Shown: positions 45,219 to 52,140 of the stretch, piece by piece
How positions within the stretch are numbered: the first letter of the stretch is position 1
Layout: each line of letters begins with the position of its first letter
Source of the DNA: Luteimonas sp. MC1572
Lineage (GTDB): Bacteria > Pseudomonadota > Gammaproteobacteria > Xanthomonadales > Xanthomonadaceae
Length of the DNA stretch: 64,000 nt
Direction of reading: 5' to 3'
Assembly (NCBI RefSeq): GCF_016615815.1
Contig: NZ_CP067112.1
Span: 248,001-312,000, forward strand
Position numbers and translations under genes: made by a program
The notes under the pieces: generated by a model
What the model was told of the DNA's origin: nothing
What the model saw: only the letters and a program-made list of their open reading frames with translations
The model's database searches: none

Positions 45219-45278
45219 GCCTAACACCAGAATTAAGCCGCGACGCGAAGCGGCGTCGGCTTGAATGATTTGTTAGGC
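45219..45278 (-). repeat. attC site 7 (60 bp class)
   Basis: Boxes GCCTAAC and GTTAGGC; hairpin GACGC-GAA-GCGGCGTC, one base change from site 6 that keeps pairing. Confidence 0.92.
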
Positions 45279-45287
45279 GCACGCCCC

Positions 45288-45632
45288 TCAGAAGATCACG
45301 TACAGGTAGAGGTCTTGATATCTGCCGTCACGGAAGCGCGCATAGCCCACGCCAGCATTGTTCCACACTGGTCGAATCTCGTCGCCAGGCCGGACATCGG
45401 CCAAGAACTCAGACCAGGTGCGGCCATCGCCCGACGGAGTGTCGTGACTAGGAAGCTCCGGGTCGTCAAGTGACACCGGTGCGGAAATCTCCCACCCCAA
45501 GGAGGTCAGGCTTCGCACGGTGCCACCTGGCGGAATTAGGTCGGCAGGCTCGTCAGCGAGACTTCCGCTGGTGCTTGCGCAAGCCGTCATTAGTGCCAAG
45601 AGCAAGATTGGCAGCCAAGCCAGATGTTTCAT
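45288..45632 (-). CDS. Lipoprotein on a cassette
   Basis: 114 residues with a lipobox (LLALMTAC, Cys18) after a basic start, so it should be lipidated. The mature part (STSGSLADEPADLIPPGGTVRSL ... WEISAPVSLDDPELPSH ... DEIRPVWNNAGVGYARFRDGRYQDLYLYVIF) has no family I recognise. ATG 45632 follows the attC 8 box by 5 nt (TTAGGCGCACTATG). Confidence 0.74.
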   Translation of the reverse strand: MKHLAWLPILLLALMTACASTSGSLADEPADLIPPGGTVRSLTSLGWEISAPVSLDDPELPSHDTPSGDGRTWSEFLADVRPGDEIRPVWNNAGVGYARFRDGRYQDLYLYVIF

Positions 45633-45637
45633 AGTGC

Positions 45638-45749
45638 GCCTAACGCCAGAGTTAAGCCGCGCAGCGCAGGGGCGCGAAGCACATGGCAAGCTTTACCTGC
45701 CATGTGGTTTGCGCCCCGAAGCGGAGTCGGCTTGAACGATTTGTTAGGC
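45638..45749 (-). repeat. attC site 8 (112 bp class)
   Basis: Boxes GCCTAAC and GTTAGGC; apical stem ACATGGCA/TGCCATGT; the inner GGGGCGCGAAGC pairs with GGTTTGCGCCCC. Confidence 0.92.
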
Positions 45750-45761
45750 CCATACGAGTGC

Positions 45762-46256
45762 CTACCAAGCGTTCAATGAGTCGGGTGGGAGACCGGTTTC
45801 CCTGGACTCCCTAACTAATGTCTCAATTCGTGCACGCTGCTCCGGGGAACAAGTCTCACCGCGCCTTGACTGAAACATTGTGCCTTGACCGGCGCCATGG
45901 AGGACGGAAATGAAGGCCACCTGCTTATCGAGCATGCCCATTGAGCGAGCCGCCTTGGTGAGCGCGAAGTAGTGGGTTTTCCAGTCAAGTCCGCACCACT
46001 CTGCGAGACCTGACACGTTGCCGGCTTCCAGTGCCCGGTAAGCGGCTGACCTGCTAATTGGAACAGTCTGCCGATCCTCTTGGGAGGATGGTTGAATCGG
46101 GTTGCCATGCACATCTCTGGCGTTTCCCCAGAAGTCCACGAGGATCTCGCGGATAGCGTGATCGCGTCCGGAACTGGCTACGACCGGCTCTTCGGCCACT
46201 GCACCGAATGCCAGTAGCTGAGCCGCTAGGAGGATGACCGCGTGGATGTATGGCAT
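45762..46256 (-). CDS. Secreted cassette protein, unknown function
   Basis: 164 residues: signal peptide (PYIHAVILLAAQLLAFGAVA), then a mostly helical mature part with AAYRALEAGNVSGLAEWCGLDWKTHYFALTKAARSMGMLDKQVAFISVLHGAGQGTM and a late Cys in RGETCSPEQRARIE. The paired Cys suggest a disulfide. The ATG at 46256 lies only 3 nt after TTAGGC, so the attC box itself must act as ribosome site. Unknown family. Confidence 0.73.
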   Translation of the reverse strand: MPYIHAVILLAAQLLAFGAVAEEPVVASSGRDHAIREILVDFWGNARDVHGNPIQPSSQEDRQTVPISRSAAYRALEAGNVSGLAEWCGLDWKTHYFALTKAARSMGMLDKQVAFISVLHGAGQGTMFQSRRGETCSPEQRARIETLVRESRETGLPPDSLNAW

Positions 46257-46258
46257 GG

Positions 46259-46370
46259 GCCTAACGCCTGAGTTAAGCCGCGCCGCGCAGTGAAGCGAAG
46301 CACATGGCAAGCTTTAACTGCCATGTGGTTTGCGTAACGAAGCGGCGTCGGCTTGAACGAATTGTTAGGC
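46259..46370 (-). repeat. attC site 9 (112 bp class)
   Basis: Boxes GCCTAAC and GTTAGGC; apical stem ACATGGCA/TGCCATGT with loop AGCTTTAAC. Confidence 0.92.
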
Positions 46371-46376
46371 AGCAGA

Positions 46377-46721
46377 CTAAGCTGCGCCCCTGCGAGCCGG
46401 CAAGTAGCGCGGAACCTTTTGCTGGAGCAGCCGGACAACCTCCGGTGCCATGTACTCGTATTGGCCCGGAATGCCGAGGACCACTACGCGCTTGCCGCGT
46501 AGTTGCAGCTGGAACTTGGCCGCGATCTTGGCCCGGTGCGCTGACTCCATGACGAGCACCGTAGCTGCCCAGGCGATGAGCTCAGCCGAGACCCGGCAGT
46601 CCGCGTCGTGCCCTGTCCCGGCCGAAGCCGTCTCGACGCCCGGCCAGTCCGCGAACACCTGCTCTGCGGTAGGACTACGAAGACGGTTCTTGCCACAGAC
46701 AAAGAGCACGTTGTGCGTCAA
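46377..46721 (-). CDS. Low-molecular-weight protein-tyrosine-phosphatase-like protein
   Basis: 114 residues: VLFVCGKNRLRSPTAEQVFADWPGVETASAGTGHDADCRVS contains the P-loop C-G-K-N-R-L-R-S (CX5RS) of LMW-PTP-like proteins, and ADWPGVETASAGT fits the small single-domain COG4551-type group. It lacks a clear DP(Y) acid loop, so activity is uncertain. The start is TTG 46721 with AGGTGA 5 nt upstream; the nearby ATG at 46726 is out of frame and stops at once. Confidence 0.8.
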   Translation of the reverse strand: MTHNVLFVCGKNRLRSPTAEQVFADWPGVETASAGTGHDADCRVSAELIAWAATVLVMESAHRAKIAAKFQLQLRGKRVVVLGIPGQYEYMAPEVVRLLQQKVPRYLPARRGAA

Positions 46722-46734
46722 AGCATCACCTGCG

Positions 46735-46846
46735 GCCTAACGCCTAAGTTAAGCCGCGCCGCAGCGGGGCGTGAGGCACATCGCACGCTTTACCTGCGAT
46801 GTGGTTCGCGCCCCGATGCGGTGTCGGCTTGAACGCATTGTTAGGG
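46735..46846 (-). repeat. attC site 10 (112 bp class)
   Basis: Boxes GCCTAAC and GTTAGGG. The apical stem reads ACATCGCA/TGCGATGT: both strands changed relative to ACATGGCA/TGCCATGT, keeping the pair. Confidence 0.92.
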
Positions 46847-47290
46847 CTCACACGCTGCGGCCCCGTGAAATTCGCAATCGAAGGTGAGTGTGCCAAGTGA
46901 GCCGCGGCCAGCATTGGCCACAAACTCGCCATATACGTGAACGGAGCGGATCGTGCCAGCAGCAGACCTAAATTCTTGCGTCTTGCGTCCGGACGTTTCC
47001 ACCTTTACCGCCATGGTGTCCTCCAGATTAGAACGAGCAATCAAGTTCGGGTAGAGCAAGAAGACTGTTGCATCAGGATCATTAATGATGTCTCCGACGA
47101 ATCCGCTGATTAACACCTGCTCATGGTCGTAAGATTCTGGCGCCACCGCGATATTTAGTATCGAAGTACTGCAGTGCCCTGTATCGACATGCCCAGAGAG
47201 TGAACAACGCATCGCATTGTCTTCAGCACATCCTGCCAAGAGCATTGCGATCCAAGAGATGGTTACGATTCTTGCGATGAGCGATTTCAC
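46841..47290 (-). CDS. Lipoprotein on a cassette
   Basis: 149 residues: signal with lipobox AMLLAGC (Cys21), then a beta-rich mature part (ILNIAVAPESYDHEQVLISGFVGDIINDPDATVFLLYPNLIARSNLEDTMAVKV ... IRSVHVYGEFVAN) resembling OB-fold-like binding proteins in outline. Four more Cys occur. The start is a GTG (47290) with only a weak ribosome site. The stop TAA lies in the box of attC 10. Family unknown. Confidence 0.73.
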   Translation of the reverse strand: MKSLIARIVTISWIAMLLAGCAEDNAMRCSLSGHVDTGHCSTSILNIAVAPESYDHEQVLISGFVGDIINDPDATVFLLYPNLIARSNLEDTMAVKVETSGRKTQEFRSAAGTIRSVHVYGEFVANAGRGSLGTLTFDCEFHGAAACEP

Positions 47291-47301
47291 GTTGGAGTGA
47301 G

Positions 47302-47361
47302 CCCTAACGCCAGAATTAAGCCGCGCCGCGAAGCGGTGTCGGCTTGAATGAATTGTTAGGG
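47302..47361 (-). repeat. attC site 11 (60 bp class)
   Basis: Boxes CCCTAAC and GTTAGGG; hairpin CGCCGC-GAA-GCGGTG, identical in core to site 1. Confidence 0.92.
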
Positions 47362-47829
47362 CTCAGCCGACGGACGCAGGCCGAGCTCCGTGAGCCAGCG
47401 TTGGTACTCTGCCCCACGATCCGCCCACACGACACCGACTGATCCGTCTGGGCCCAAGAACAACAGGCCGAGTTCTTTCAGTACTGGCACGCGAACGCCG
47501 CACCCGCCAAGGGAGAACTCGCGAAAGAGCTCGCCTGACGCCGCAGTCGAGTCGTGCACCAGCACGTTGACGCGAAAGGTTGGAGTTGAACTGGTGGGGT
47601 AGAGCCACTGCTCGCCGCTCGACGATTCAGGCCATGGCTGAAGCTTGAGGGTAGCTGCGCGGTACCACTCATAGGACGTGAGGCGGACACCTGTGACCTC
47701 AACTGCAAGAACGTCGTGGCCTGCCGCGTCTCCGTGCGGCGGAACCTGAGAGTTGCCGCGGCACGCCCAGGCAGGGGCCGCTGCCAGTATTCCTAAGATG
47801 AGCGCCCAGACACCGAGAATCTTCGACAT
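47356..47829 (-). CDS. Secreted cassette protein, unknown function
   Basis: 157 residues: signal peptide (KILGVWALILGILAAAPAWA), then a mature part beginning with Cys (CRGNSQVPPHG) and containing WYRAATLKLQPWPESSSGEQWLYPTSSTPTFRVNVLVHDSTAASGELFREFSLGGCGVRVPVLKELGLLFLGPDGSVGVVW. The second Cys (GGCG) may pair with the first. ATG 47829 comes 3 nt after TTAGGG of attC 12; its stop TAA lies in the attC 11 box. Unknown family. Confidence 0.73.
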   Translation of the reverse strand: MSKILGVWALILGILAAAPAWACRGNSQVPPHGDAAGHDVLAVEVTGVRLTSYEWYRAATLKLQPWPESSSGEQWLYPTSSTPTFRVNVLVHDSTAASGELFREFSLGGCGVRVPVLKELGLLFLGPDGSVGVVWADRGAEYQRWLTELGLRPSAEP

Positions 47830-47832
47830 GAG

Positions 47833-47944
47833 CCCTAACGCCTAAGTTAAGCCGCGCCGCAGCGGGGAGTGAAGCGCATGGCAAGCTGTATCTGCCATGT
47901 GGTTTGCGCCCCGATGCGGTGTCGGCTTGAACGCATTGTTAGGC
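47833..47944 (-). repeat. attC site 12 (112 bp class)
   Basis: Boxes CCCTAAC and GTTAGGC; apical stem GCATGGCA/TGCCATGT with one G-U pair. Confidence 0.92.
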
Positions 47945-48433
47945 CTCAGCTGCATACGCTGCCGGGCCCACGAAGTGCGAACGATTGCGGCGAACAAGCA
48001 ACGCAAGAGCAACGTACACGAGAACTGCAAGCCCAGCCGCAAGCCAAAGAGCGGAAGGCTTGAAGATCATGTCCATGGCTTCTTGCCGCACCGGCAAGCC
48101 ACGAAGCTCACGGCCGATCTCGTAGGCCTCGCGAACGCCCTGGATGTCCCGGACTGCCAATAGGGTTGTGACCAAGTTCTGAGCTATGCCGGCCGCCAAG
48201 GCGCCAAGCAAAACTCCATACCCGACTAGCTGTGGCCGAAACAAGTAAAAGACCGCGGCTGCGTTGAACAGGAACACGACACCAGCGAAGGCGAAGTATG
48301 CCCACGCGGCGCCGACACTTGCGAAGATGTAGTAGTCAGCGGTGGTACCGAAGCGAGCAAGGCCATCGAGGTCTTTGCCCGTGGCCCAAAGGAACCAGAC
48401 GATTAGCAGAATGATTGAACGCGGTCGCCGCAC
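47939..48433 (-). CDS. Four-helix membrane protein, first cassette of the array
   Basis: 164 residues with about four hydrophobic segments: SIILLIVWFLWATG, YYIFASVGAAWAYFAFAGVVFLFNAAAVFYLF, VGYGVLLGALAAGIAQNLVTTLLAV, and ALWLAAGLAVLVYVALALLVRR. A hydrophilic loop (RDIQGVREAYEIGRELRGLPVRQEAMDMIF) precedes the last. The start is GTG 48433 with GGGGGAAG just upstream. The stop TAA lies in the attC 12 box. It is the proximal cassette if the array reads on the minus strand. Unknown family. Confidence 0.7.
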   Translation of the reverse strand: MRRPRSIILLIVWFLWATGKDLDGLARFGTTADYYIFASVGAAWAYFAFAGVVFLFNAAAVFYLFRPQLVGYGVLLGALAAGIAQNLVTTLLAVRDIQGVREAYEIGRELRGLPVRQEAMDMIFKPSALWLAAGLAVLVYVALALLVRRNRSHFVGPAAYAAEA

Positions 48434-48449
48434 GAAACTTCCCCCTGAG

Positions 48450-48500
48450 GCCTAACAACTAATTACACCCCATCAACGGGGCGGTAATGCCGGATTAGAG
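48450..48500 (-). other. Proximal junction of the array, possible attI remnant
   Basis: GTTAGGC on the minus strand (48456-48450) opens the first cassette, but the sequence behind it lacks attC arms and instead carries a small inverted repeat (ATTAC..CCCC / GGGG..GTAAT, 48461-48487). This is what an attI site joined to the first cassette would look like. No intI follows in the remaining 108 bp before the exonuclease gene. Confidence 0.35.
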
Positions 48501-48608
48501 CCCATCTTTTGGGCGGTAGCGAGTACCGCTGCAAGTTCGCTGGTATATACCGAGCTCTCCGCTCAAGGCACATCCATCAGGCCACGCCGTTGGCGCGCCC
48601 GTAAACCG

Positions 48609-49430
48609 CTACCGCCGCAGCGCCACATCCGGCACTTCCAGATCCACCGACAACGCCAGGTGGTCCGAAAACGCCGCCGGGAATGCCTGCAAGTCACGGC
48701 ACGCAAGCTTGTCGCTCACAAGAATGTGGTCGATCGCCCGCTGCGGTTTCCAGCTGGGGAAGGTGTGCACCATGCATGCCGGTGGCTGCAGGCGGGTCTG
48801 CCGGAACAGGGCCGCCATTTCCGGGCGGTCGACGGTGCAGTTGAAGTCGCCCATCAGCACCGCATACGGCGAGTCGGCCAGCAGTTCGGCAATGAACGAC
48901 AGCTGCGAGGCGCGTGATTGCGCGCCAAGCGAGAGGTGGGCAACGGCGATGGTCAGGCCTTCGTCGCCTTCGCCGAAGCGCGCCAGCAGCACGCCGCGGC
49001 CGGTGATGCGGCCCGGCAGGGGGTAGTCGCTGATGGAGGTCGGTTCGAACTTGCTGAGCAGGCCGTTGGCGCTCGAGGCGAACTGCCCCATGCGGCGGTT
49101 GGGCTGGTGCGTCCAGTAGTCGAAGCCGCCGCGTTCGGCGAGGTAGTGGGTCTGGTTGGTGAAGCCGGAGCGCCAGCTGCCGGGGTCGGCTTCCTGCAGG
49201 CCCACGATGTCGTGGCGGCCCGCGAGCTTGGCGATGGTGTCGAGCATGCCGCGCTTGTTGCCGGCCGGCAGCACGTGCGACCAGCTGCGGGTCGCGTAAT
49301 CGCTGTAGCGGCGGGTGCTGGAGCCCGCCTGGATGTTGGCGCTCAGCAGCTTCAGCCGCTGCACGCCCACGTCCTGGCGCGGCGCCTCGCCGGGCGCCGC
49401 GTCAAGGGGTGTGGAGTTACTGGCTGCCAC
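48609..49430 (-). CDS. Endonuclease/exonuclease/phosphatase family protein
   Basis: 273 residues of the EEP fold: LKLLSANIQAG (metal Asn), DIVGLQEADPGSW (metal Glu), IAVAHLSLGAQSRASQL, VLMGDFNCTVDRPEM (Asp/Asn) and the terminal IDHILVSDK ... FSDHLALSVDLEV catalytic His. Members include nucleases and phosphodiesterases; the substrate is open. The start is a GTG that overlaps the dsbA stop by 14 nt, so it belongs to the dsbA/cytochrome c4 run. No signal peptide. Confidence 0.9.
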   Translation of the reverse strand: MAASNSTPLDAAPGEAPRQDVGVQRLKLLSANIQAGSSTRRYSDYATRSWSHVLPAGNKRGMLDTIAKLAGRHDIVGLQEADPGSWRSGFTNQTHYLAERGGFDYWTHQPNRRMGQFASSANGLLSKFEPTSISDYPLPGRITGRGVLLARFGEGDEGLTIAVAHLSLGAQSRASQLSFIAELLADSPYAVLMGDFNCTVDRPEMAALFRQTRLQPPACMVHTFPSWKPQRAIDHILVSDKLACRDLQAFPAAFSDHLALSVDLEVPDVALRR

Positions 49431-50271
49431 CGGCCTGCATGGTGGCGCGCTCGCGCGCGATCAGCTGGTCGGTGATGCGCAGCACGTCGTCCAGCGAGCG
49501 CCCGCGCACGCGGTACTTGCCGTTTACGACCACGGTGGGCGTGGAGTCGATGCCGCTGCGCACGGCGAACTGCTTGGCGCGGCCTACCTTGGCGTTCACC
49601 GCGAAGCTGTCCATCGTGCCCTTGAGCTGCGCGGCGTCGACGCCCTGCTTGGCCATGAACTTGACGATGTCGTCGCTGCTGGCGTTCGGGCGCAGGCTGC
49701 GCTCGATGTGCATGGCGTTGAAGGTCTTGGCGTGCACCTTGTCCAGCGCGCCGATGGCCTCGGCGGCGAAGAACGCCTTCGGGAAGTTGTCCTGGTCGTA
49801 GAACACGGCCGGCAGGTAGTTGAAGCGCACGTCACCCGGCAGCTTGTTCTTCCACGCGGTGATCAGCGGGTCGAATGCGGCGCAGTGGCCACAGGAGTAG
49901 GCGAACACTTCGACCACTTCGATCTTGCCCGCGAGCGGTGCGAACGGCTGGCCGCCGGGGATCTCGATGTAGTCGGTGCCGGCCACGGGGCCGGGGCCCT
50001 GCTGCGCGGCCTGCGCCGCGGCGGCGACGGCTGCATCGGCCGCGGGATCGGCGGCGACGGGCGCGTCCGCGGGTGCGGGGGCGGCGGCGTCGCCGGCAGC
50101 TTCAGTGGCCGGGGCGGACGGGTCGAGCGCGGGCTCGTCCGGGATCGCGGCCGGCGTGGCGGCTTCGGTGGCGACGGGGGCGGCGCCGGTGTCGGCGGCC
50201 GGGGCTTCGTCGCGGCTGCAGGCAGCCAGCAGCACGGTCAGCAGCAGGGGGGCGAAGAGCAGCTTGTTCAT
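49417..50271 (-). CDS. Thiol:disulfide interchange protein DsbA-type, lipoprotein form
   Basis: 284 residues. A lipobox LLAAC (Cys18) is followed by an unusually long Ala/Pro linker (about 22-92), then the thioredoxin-like domain with C127-G-H-C130 in VEVFAYSCGHCAAF and the cis-Pro loop STPTVVVNGKYRV. It should oxidise cysteines of exported proteins while tethered to a membrane. ATG 50271 is the family-like start. It lies 31 nt downstream of a second dsbA-like gene. Confidence 0.93.
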   Translation of the reverse strand: MNKLLFAPLLLTVLLAACSRDEAPAADTGAAPVATEAATPAAIPDEPALDPSAPATEAAGDAAAPAPADAPVAADPAADAAVAAAAQAAQQGPGPVAGTDYIEIPGGQPFAPLAGKIEVVEVFAYSCGHCAAFDPLITAWKNKLPGDVRFNYLPAVFYDQDNFPKAFFAAEAIGALDKVHAKTFNAMHIERSLRPNASSDDIVKFMAKQGVDAAQLKGTMDSFAVNAKVGRAKQFAVRSGIDSTPTVVVNGKYRVRGRSLDDVLRITDQLIARERATMQAGGSQ

Positions 50272-50302
50272 GGCATGGACTCGAAGAGCGAACGGAAAGG
50301 GA

Positions 50303-50950
50303 TCAACGTGCCTTGGCGGCGGCGCGCTCGCGCGCAACCAGCAGGTCGGTGTGGCGGAGGATGTCGGCCAGGCTGCGGCCGATCACGCGGTACTTGCCGT
50401 TGACGATCATGGAAGGCGTGCCCTCCACGCCGGCGCCGACGATGAACTCGCGCGCGGCGCGCATACGCGCATCGGTGGCTTCGGACTGCATGGCCGCGGC
50501 CAGGCGGTCGGCATCCACGCCGAGGCTGGCGTACAGCGTGCCGATCTCGGCCACGCTGGCGTTGCGCGCCGGCAGGCTCTGCTCGTCATGGATGGCGCGG
50601 AAGGTGGCGTTGTGGGTGCGTGCCAGCTTGCCCATCGATTCGGCGGCGAAGTACGCGCGCGCCAGGCGATCGGTGGGGCTGAACGCCGCCGGCAGGTAGC
50701 GGAAGGCGACGTCGCGCGGGAGCTTCTTCGTCCAGGCATCGACCAGCGGCTGGAAGTCGTTGCAGACGTGGCACCAGTAGGCGAACACCTCGACCACTTC
50801 GATCTTGCCCTTGGTCGCCTGCAGGGGCGCTCCGCCGGCAATGACCACGTAGTCGCGGCCTTCGACCAGGCCGTCGCTGTCCTGGGCGAACGCGGGAGCG
50901 GCCGCGCACAGCGCGAACAGCAGGGTGAGGAGCAGGAGGCGCAGGGTCAT
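50303..50950 (-). CDS. DsbA-family protein, soluble periplasmic form
   Basis: 215 residues: cleavable signal (TLRLLLLTLLFALCAAAPAFA), then DYVVIAGGAPLQATKGKIEVVEVFAYWCHVCNDF with active site C60-H-V-C63 and the cis-Pro loop GTPSMIVNGKYRV. It is clearly homologous to the neighbouring lipoprotein DsbA but differs in active-site dipeptide (HV against GH) and lacks the linker, so the pair may have different redox potentials or clients. Located between dsbA and cytochrome c4. Confidence 0.94.
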   Translation of the reverse strand: MTLRLLLLTLLFALCAAAPAFAQDSDGLVEGRDYVVIAGGAPLQATKGKIEVVEVFAYWCHVCNDFQPLVDAWTKKLPRDVAFRYLPAAFSPTDRLARAYFAAESMGKLARTHNATFRAIHDEQSLPARNASVAEIGTLYASLGVDADRLAAAMQSEATDARMRAAREFIVGAGVEGTPSMIVNGKYRVIGRSLADILRHTDLLVARERAAAKAR

Positions 50951-51059
50951 CGGCGGGGGCTCGGTGGCGGGGGCGGAAAGCAAAGCGCCGGCACAGGAGT
51001 CTGGCCGGCGCTGCGCTTCAGGCATTGTGAAGACTCCGACCGCGGCGGCCGGCGCGAGT

Positions 51060-51980
51060 TCACGCAGCCTGCTGGACGTCCGCTTCCGGCGCGGCGGCGG
51101 GCGCTTCATCGGCCGGCGCTTCGCCTTCCGGCGCGGCACCATCCGGGGCAGCTTCCACCGGCGCGGGCGCGGGCGCCGGGGCGGGCGGCGGCAGCTTGGC
51201 GATGGCGGCCAGCGTGGCGGCGTCGGGACGCGTGTGCAGGCCCTGCATGTAGCTCGACAGCGCGCCGATTTCCTCGTCGGTCAGCTGGCGGGCGATGCTG
51301 GCCATGATGTCGAAGTGGGCGGTATCGCGGGCGGTGGTGGTGCCGGCGCGGTATTCCTGCAGGCGGCGCGCGGTGTACCAGGACTGCTGGCCGCCGACGT
51401 GCGGGTACGCGGGGCCGGGGTTGCCGGCGCCGGTCGGGCCGTGGCAGGCCATGCAGGCCGGGATTTCGCGCGCGAAGTCACCGCGGCGGAACAGCTGCTC
51501 GCCGATCTCGTAGAACTTCATGCCGGCGTAGGTGCCTTCGGTGACCTCGGTGTCGTCGGCAATGCCGGCCGACGTCGCCTGGTGGGCGAAGTGCGCGCCG
51601 ACGTCGCGCATGTCTTGCGCGGACAGCATCGACGCGAACGGCTGCATGATCGCGTTCGCGCGCTCGCCGCTCTTGAACAGCGCCAGCTGCTGCGAGATGT
51701 AGCGCTCGCTCTGGCCGCCGATGTTCGGGTAGACCTCCGGGATGGTGCTCTTGCCGTCCAGGCCGTGGCAGGCCGCGCAGGTGCCGGCGAGCGTGGCGCC
51801 GTTCTGGGCGTTGCCCGGCACGGTCTTGGCGAGCTCGGCAAGCGCGTCGACCGACTCCAGCGGCAGGGTCTCCACCGGCTCGGCTTCTTCCAGCGGTGCA
51901 ACCGTGGTCTGGGCAAAGGCGACGGCGCCGATCACCAGGGCGGTGAGGCCGACGAGGGCGTAGCTGCGGGCGTGGCGCAT
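51060..51980 (-). CDS. Diheme cytochrome c4
   Basis: 306 residues: signal peptide, then two c-type domains with heme motifs C68-A-A-C-H72 and C176-M-A-C-H180, each followed by conserved PNIGGQ / PHVGGQ strands and a distal Met (AIMQPFASM, FDIMASIA). A 40-residue Ala/Pro/Glu tail is added. Cytochrome c4 passes electrons to terminal oxidases, here likely the aa3 or cbb3 enzymes. It is divergent from engB, the common order engB-cytochrome c4-dsbA. Confidence 0.94.
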   Translation of the reverse strand: MRHARSYALVGLTALVIGAVAFAQTTVAPLEEAEPVETLPLESVDALAELAKTVPGNAQNGATLAGTCAACHGLDGKSTIPEVYPNIGGQSERYISQQLALFKSGERANAIMQPFASMLSAQDMRDVGAHFAHQATSAGIADDTEVTEGTYAGMKFYEIGEQLFRRGDFAREIPACMACHGPTGAGNPGPAYPHVGGQQSWYTARRLQEYRAGTTTARDTAHFDIMASIARQLTDEEIGALSSYMQGLHTRPDAATLAAIAKLPPPAPAPAPAPVEAAPDGAAPEGEAPADEAPAAAPEADVQQAA

Positions 51981-52140
51981 CTTGCTGGGCTCCGTGGATC
52001 GGTCTGGCGGGGCGTTGTGCGCCCGCGCCGCGCTGGCGCCGGAAGGCGCCCGCAAGGCCTGCCATTATCTAGGGCGCGCGTTGGAACGGTCAAACCGCCC
52101 CGCGGGCCCGCCGCGGACCCGCCCATGCGATCCTGTGCGC

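Larger units (their letters stand above)
38899..48456 (-). mobile_element. Integron gene-cassette array without integrase in view (CALIN)
   Basis: Twelve intact attC sites and two decayed remnants separate genes that all read on the minus strand; five cassette ORFs end inside the following attC. On this strand the cassettes run from 48456 (proximal end) to about 38899. No intI gene lies between the array and the exonuclease gene at 48.6 kb or elsewhere in the window. The region is visibly less GC-rich than its flanks, as expected for acquired cassettes. Known xanthomonad chromosomal integrons have attC sites with the same TTAAGCCG...CGGCTTGAA arms; that comparison is from memory. Confidence 0.9.

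Noticed and set aside
46744..46932. 62-codon ORF ending in the NNAFKPTPHRGANH-type tail
   Set aside because: Overlaps the lipoprotein gene in another frame; its tail comes from attC 10 and its start region has no coding character.
40459..47944. Regularly spaced repeats that could suggest a CRISPR array
   Set aside because: Units are 60 or 112 bp, spaced by whole genes of about 0.4-2 kb, with palindromic arms and GTTAGGC boxes: attC sites, and no cas genes.
47842..48042. 66-codon ORF across attC 12
   Set aside because: Lies inside the membrane-protein gene and attC in a different frame; attC shadow.
48457..48608. Search for an integron integrase or its fragment
   Set aside because: Only 152 bp with no tyrosine-recombinase motif in any frame that I can read.
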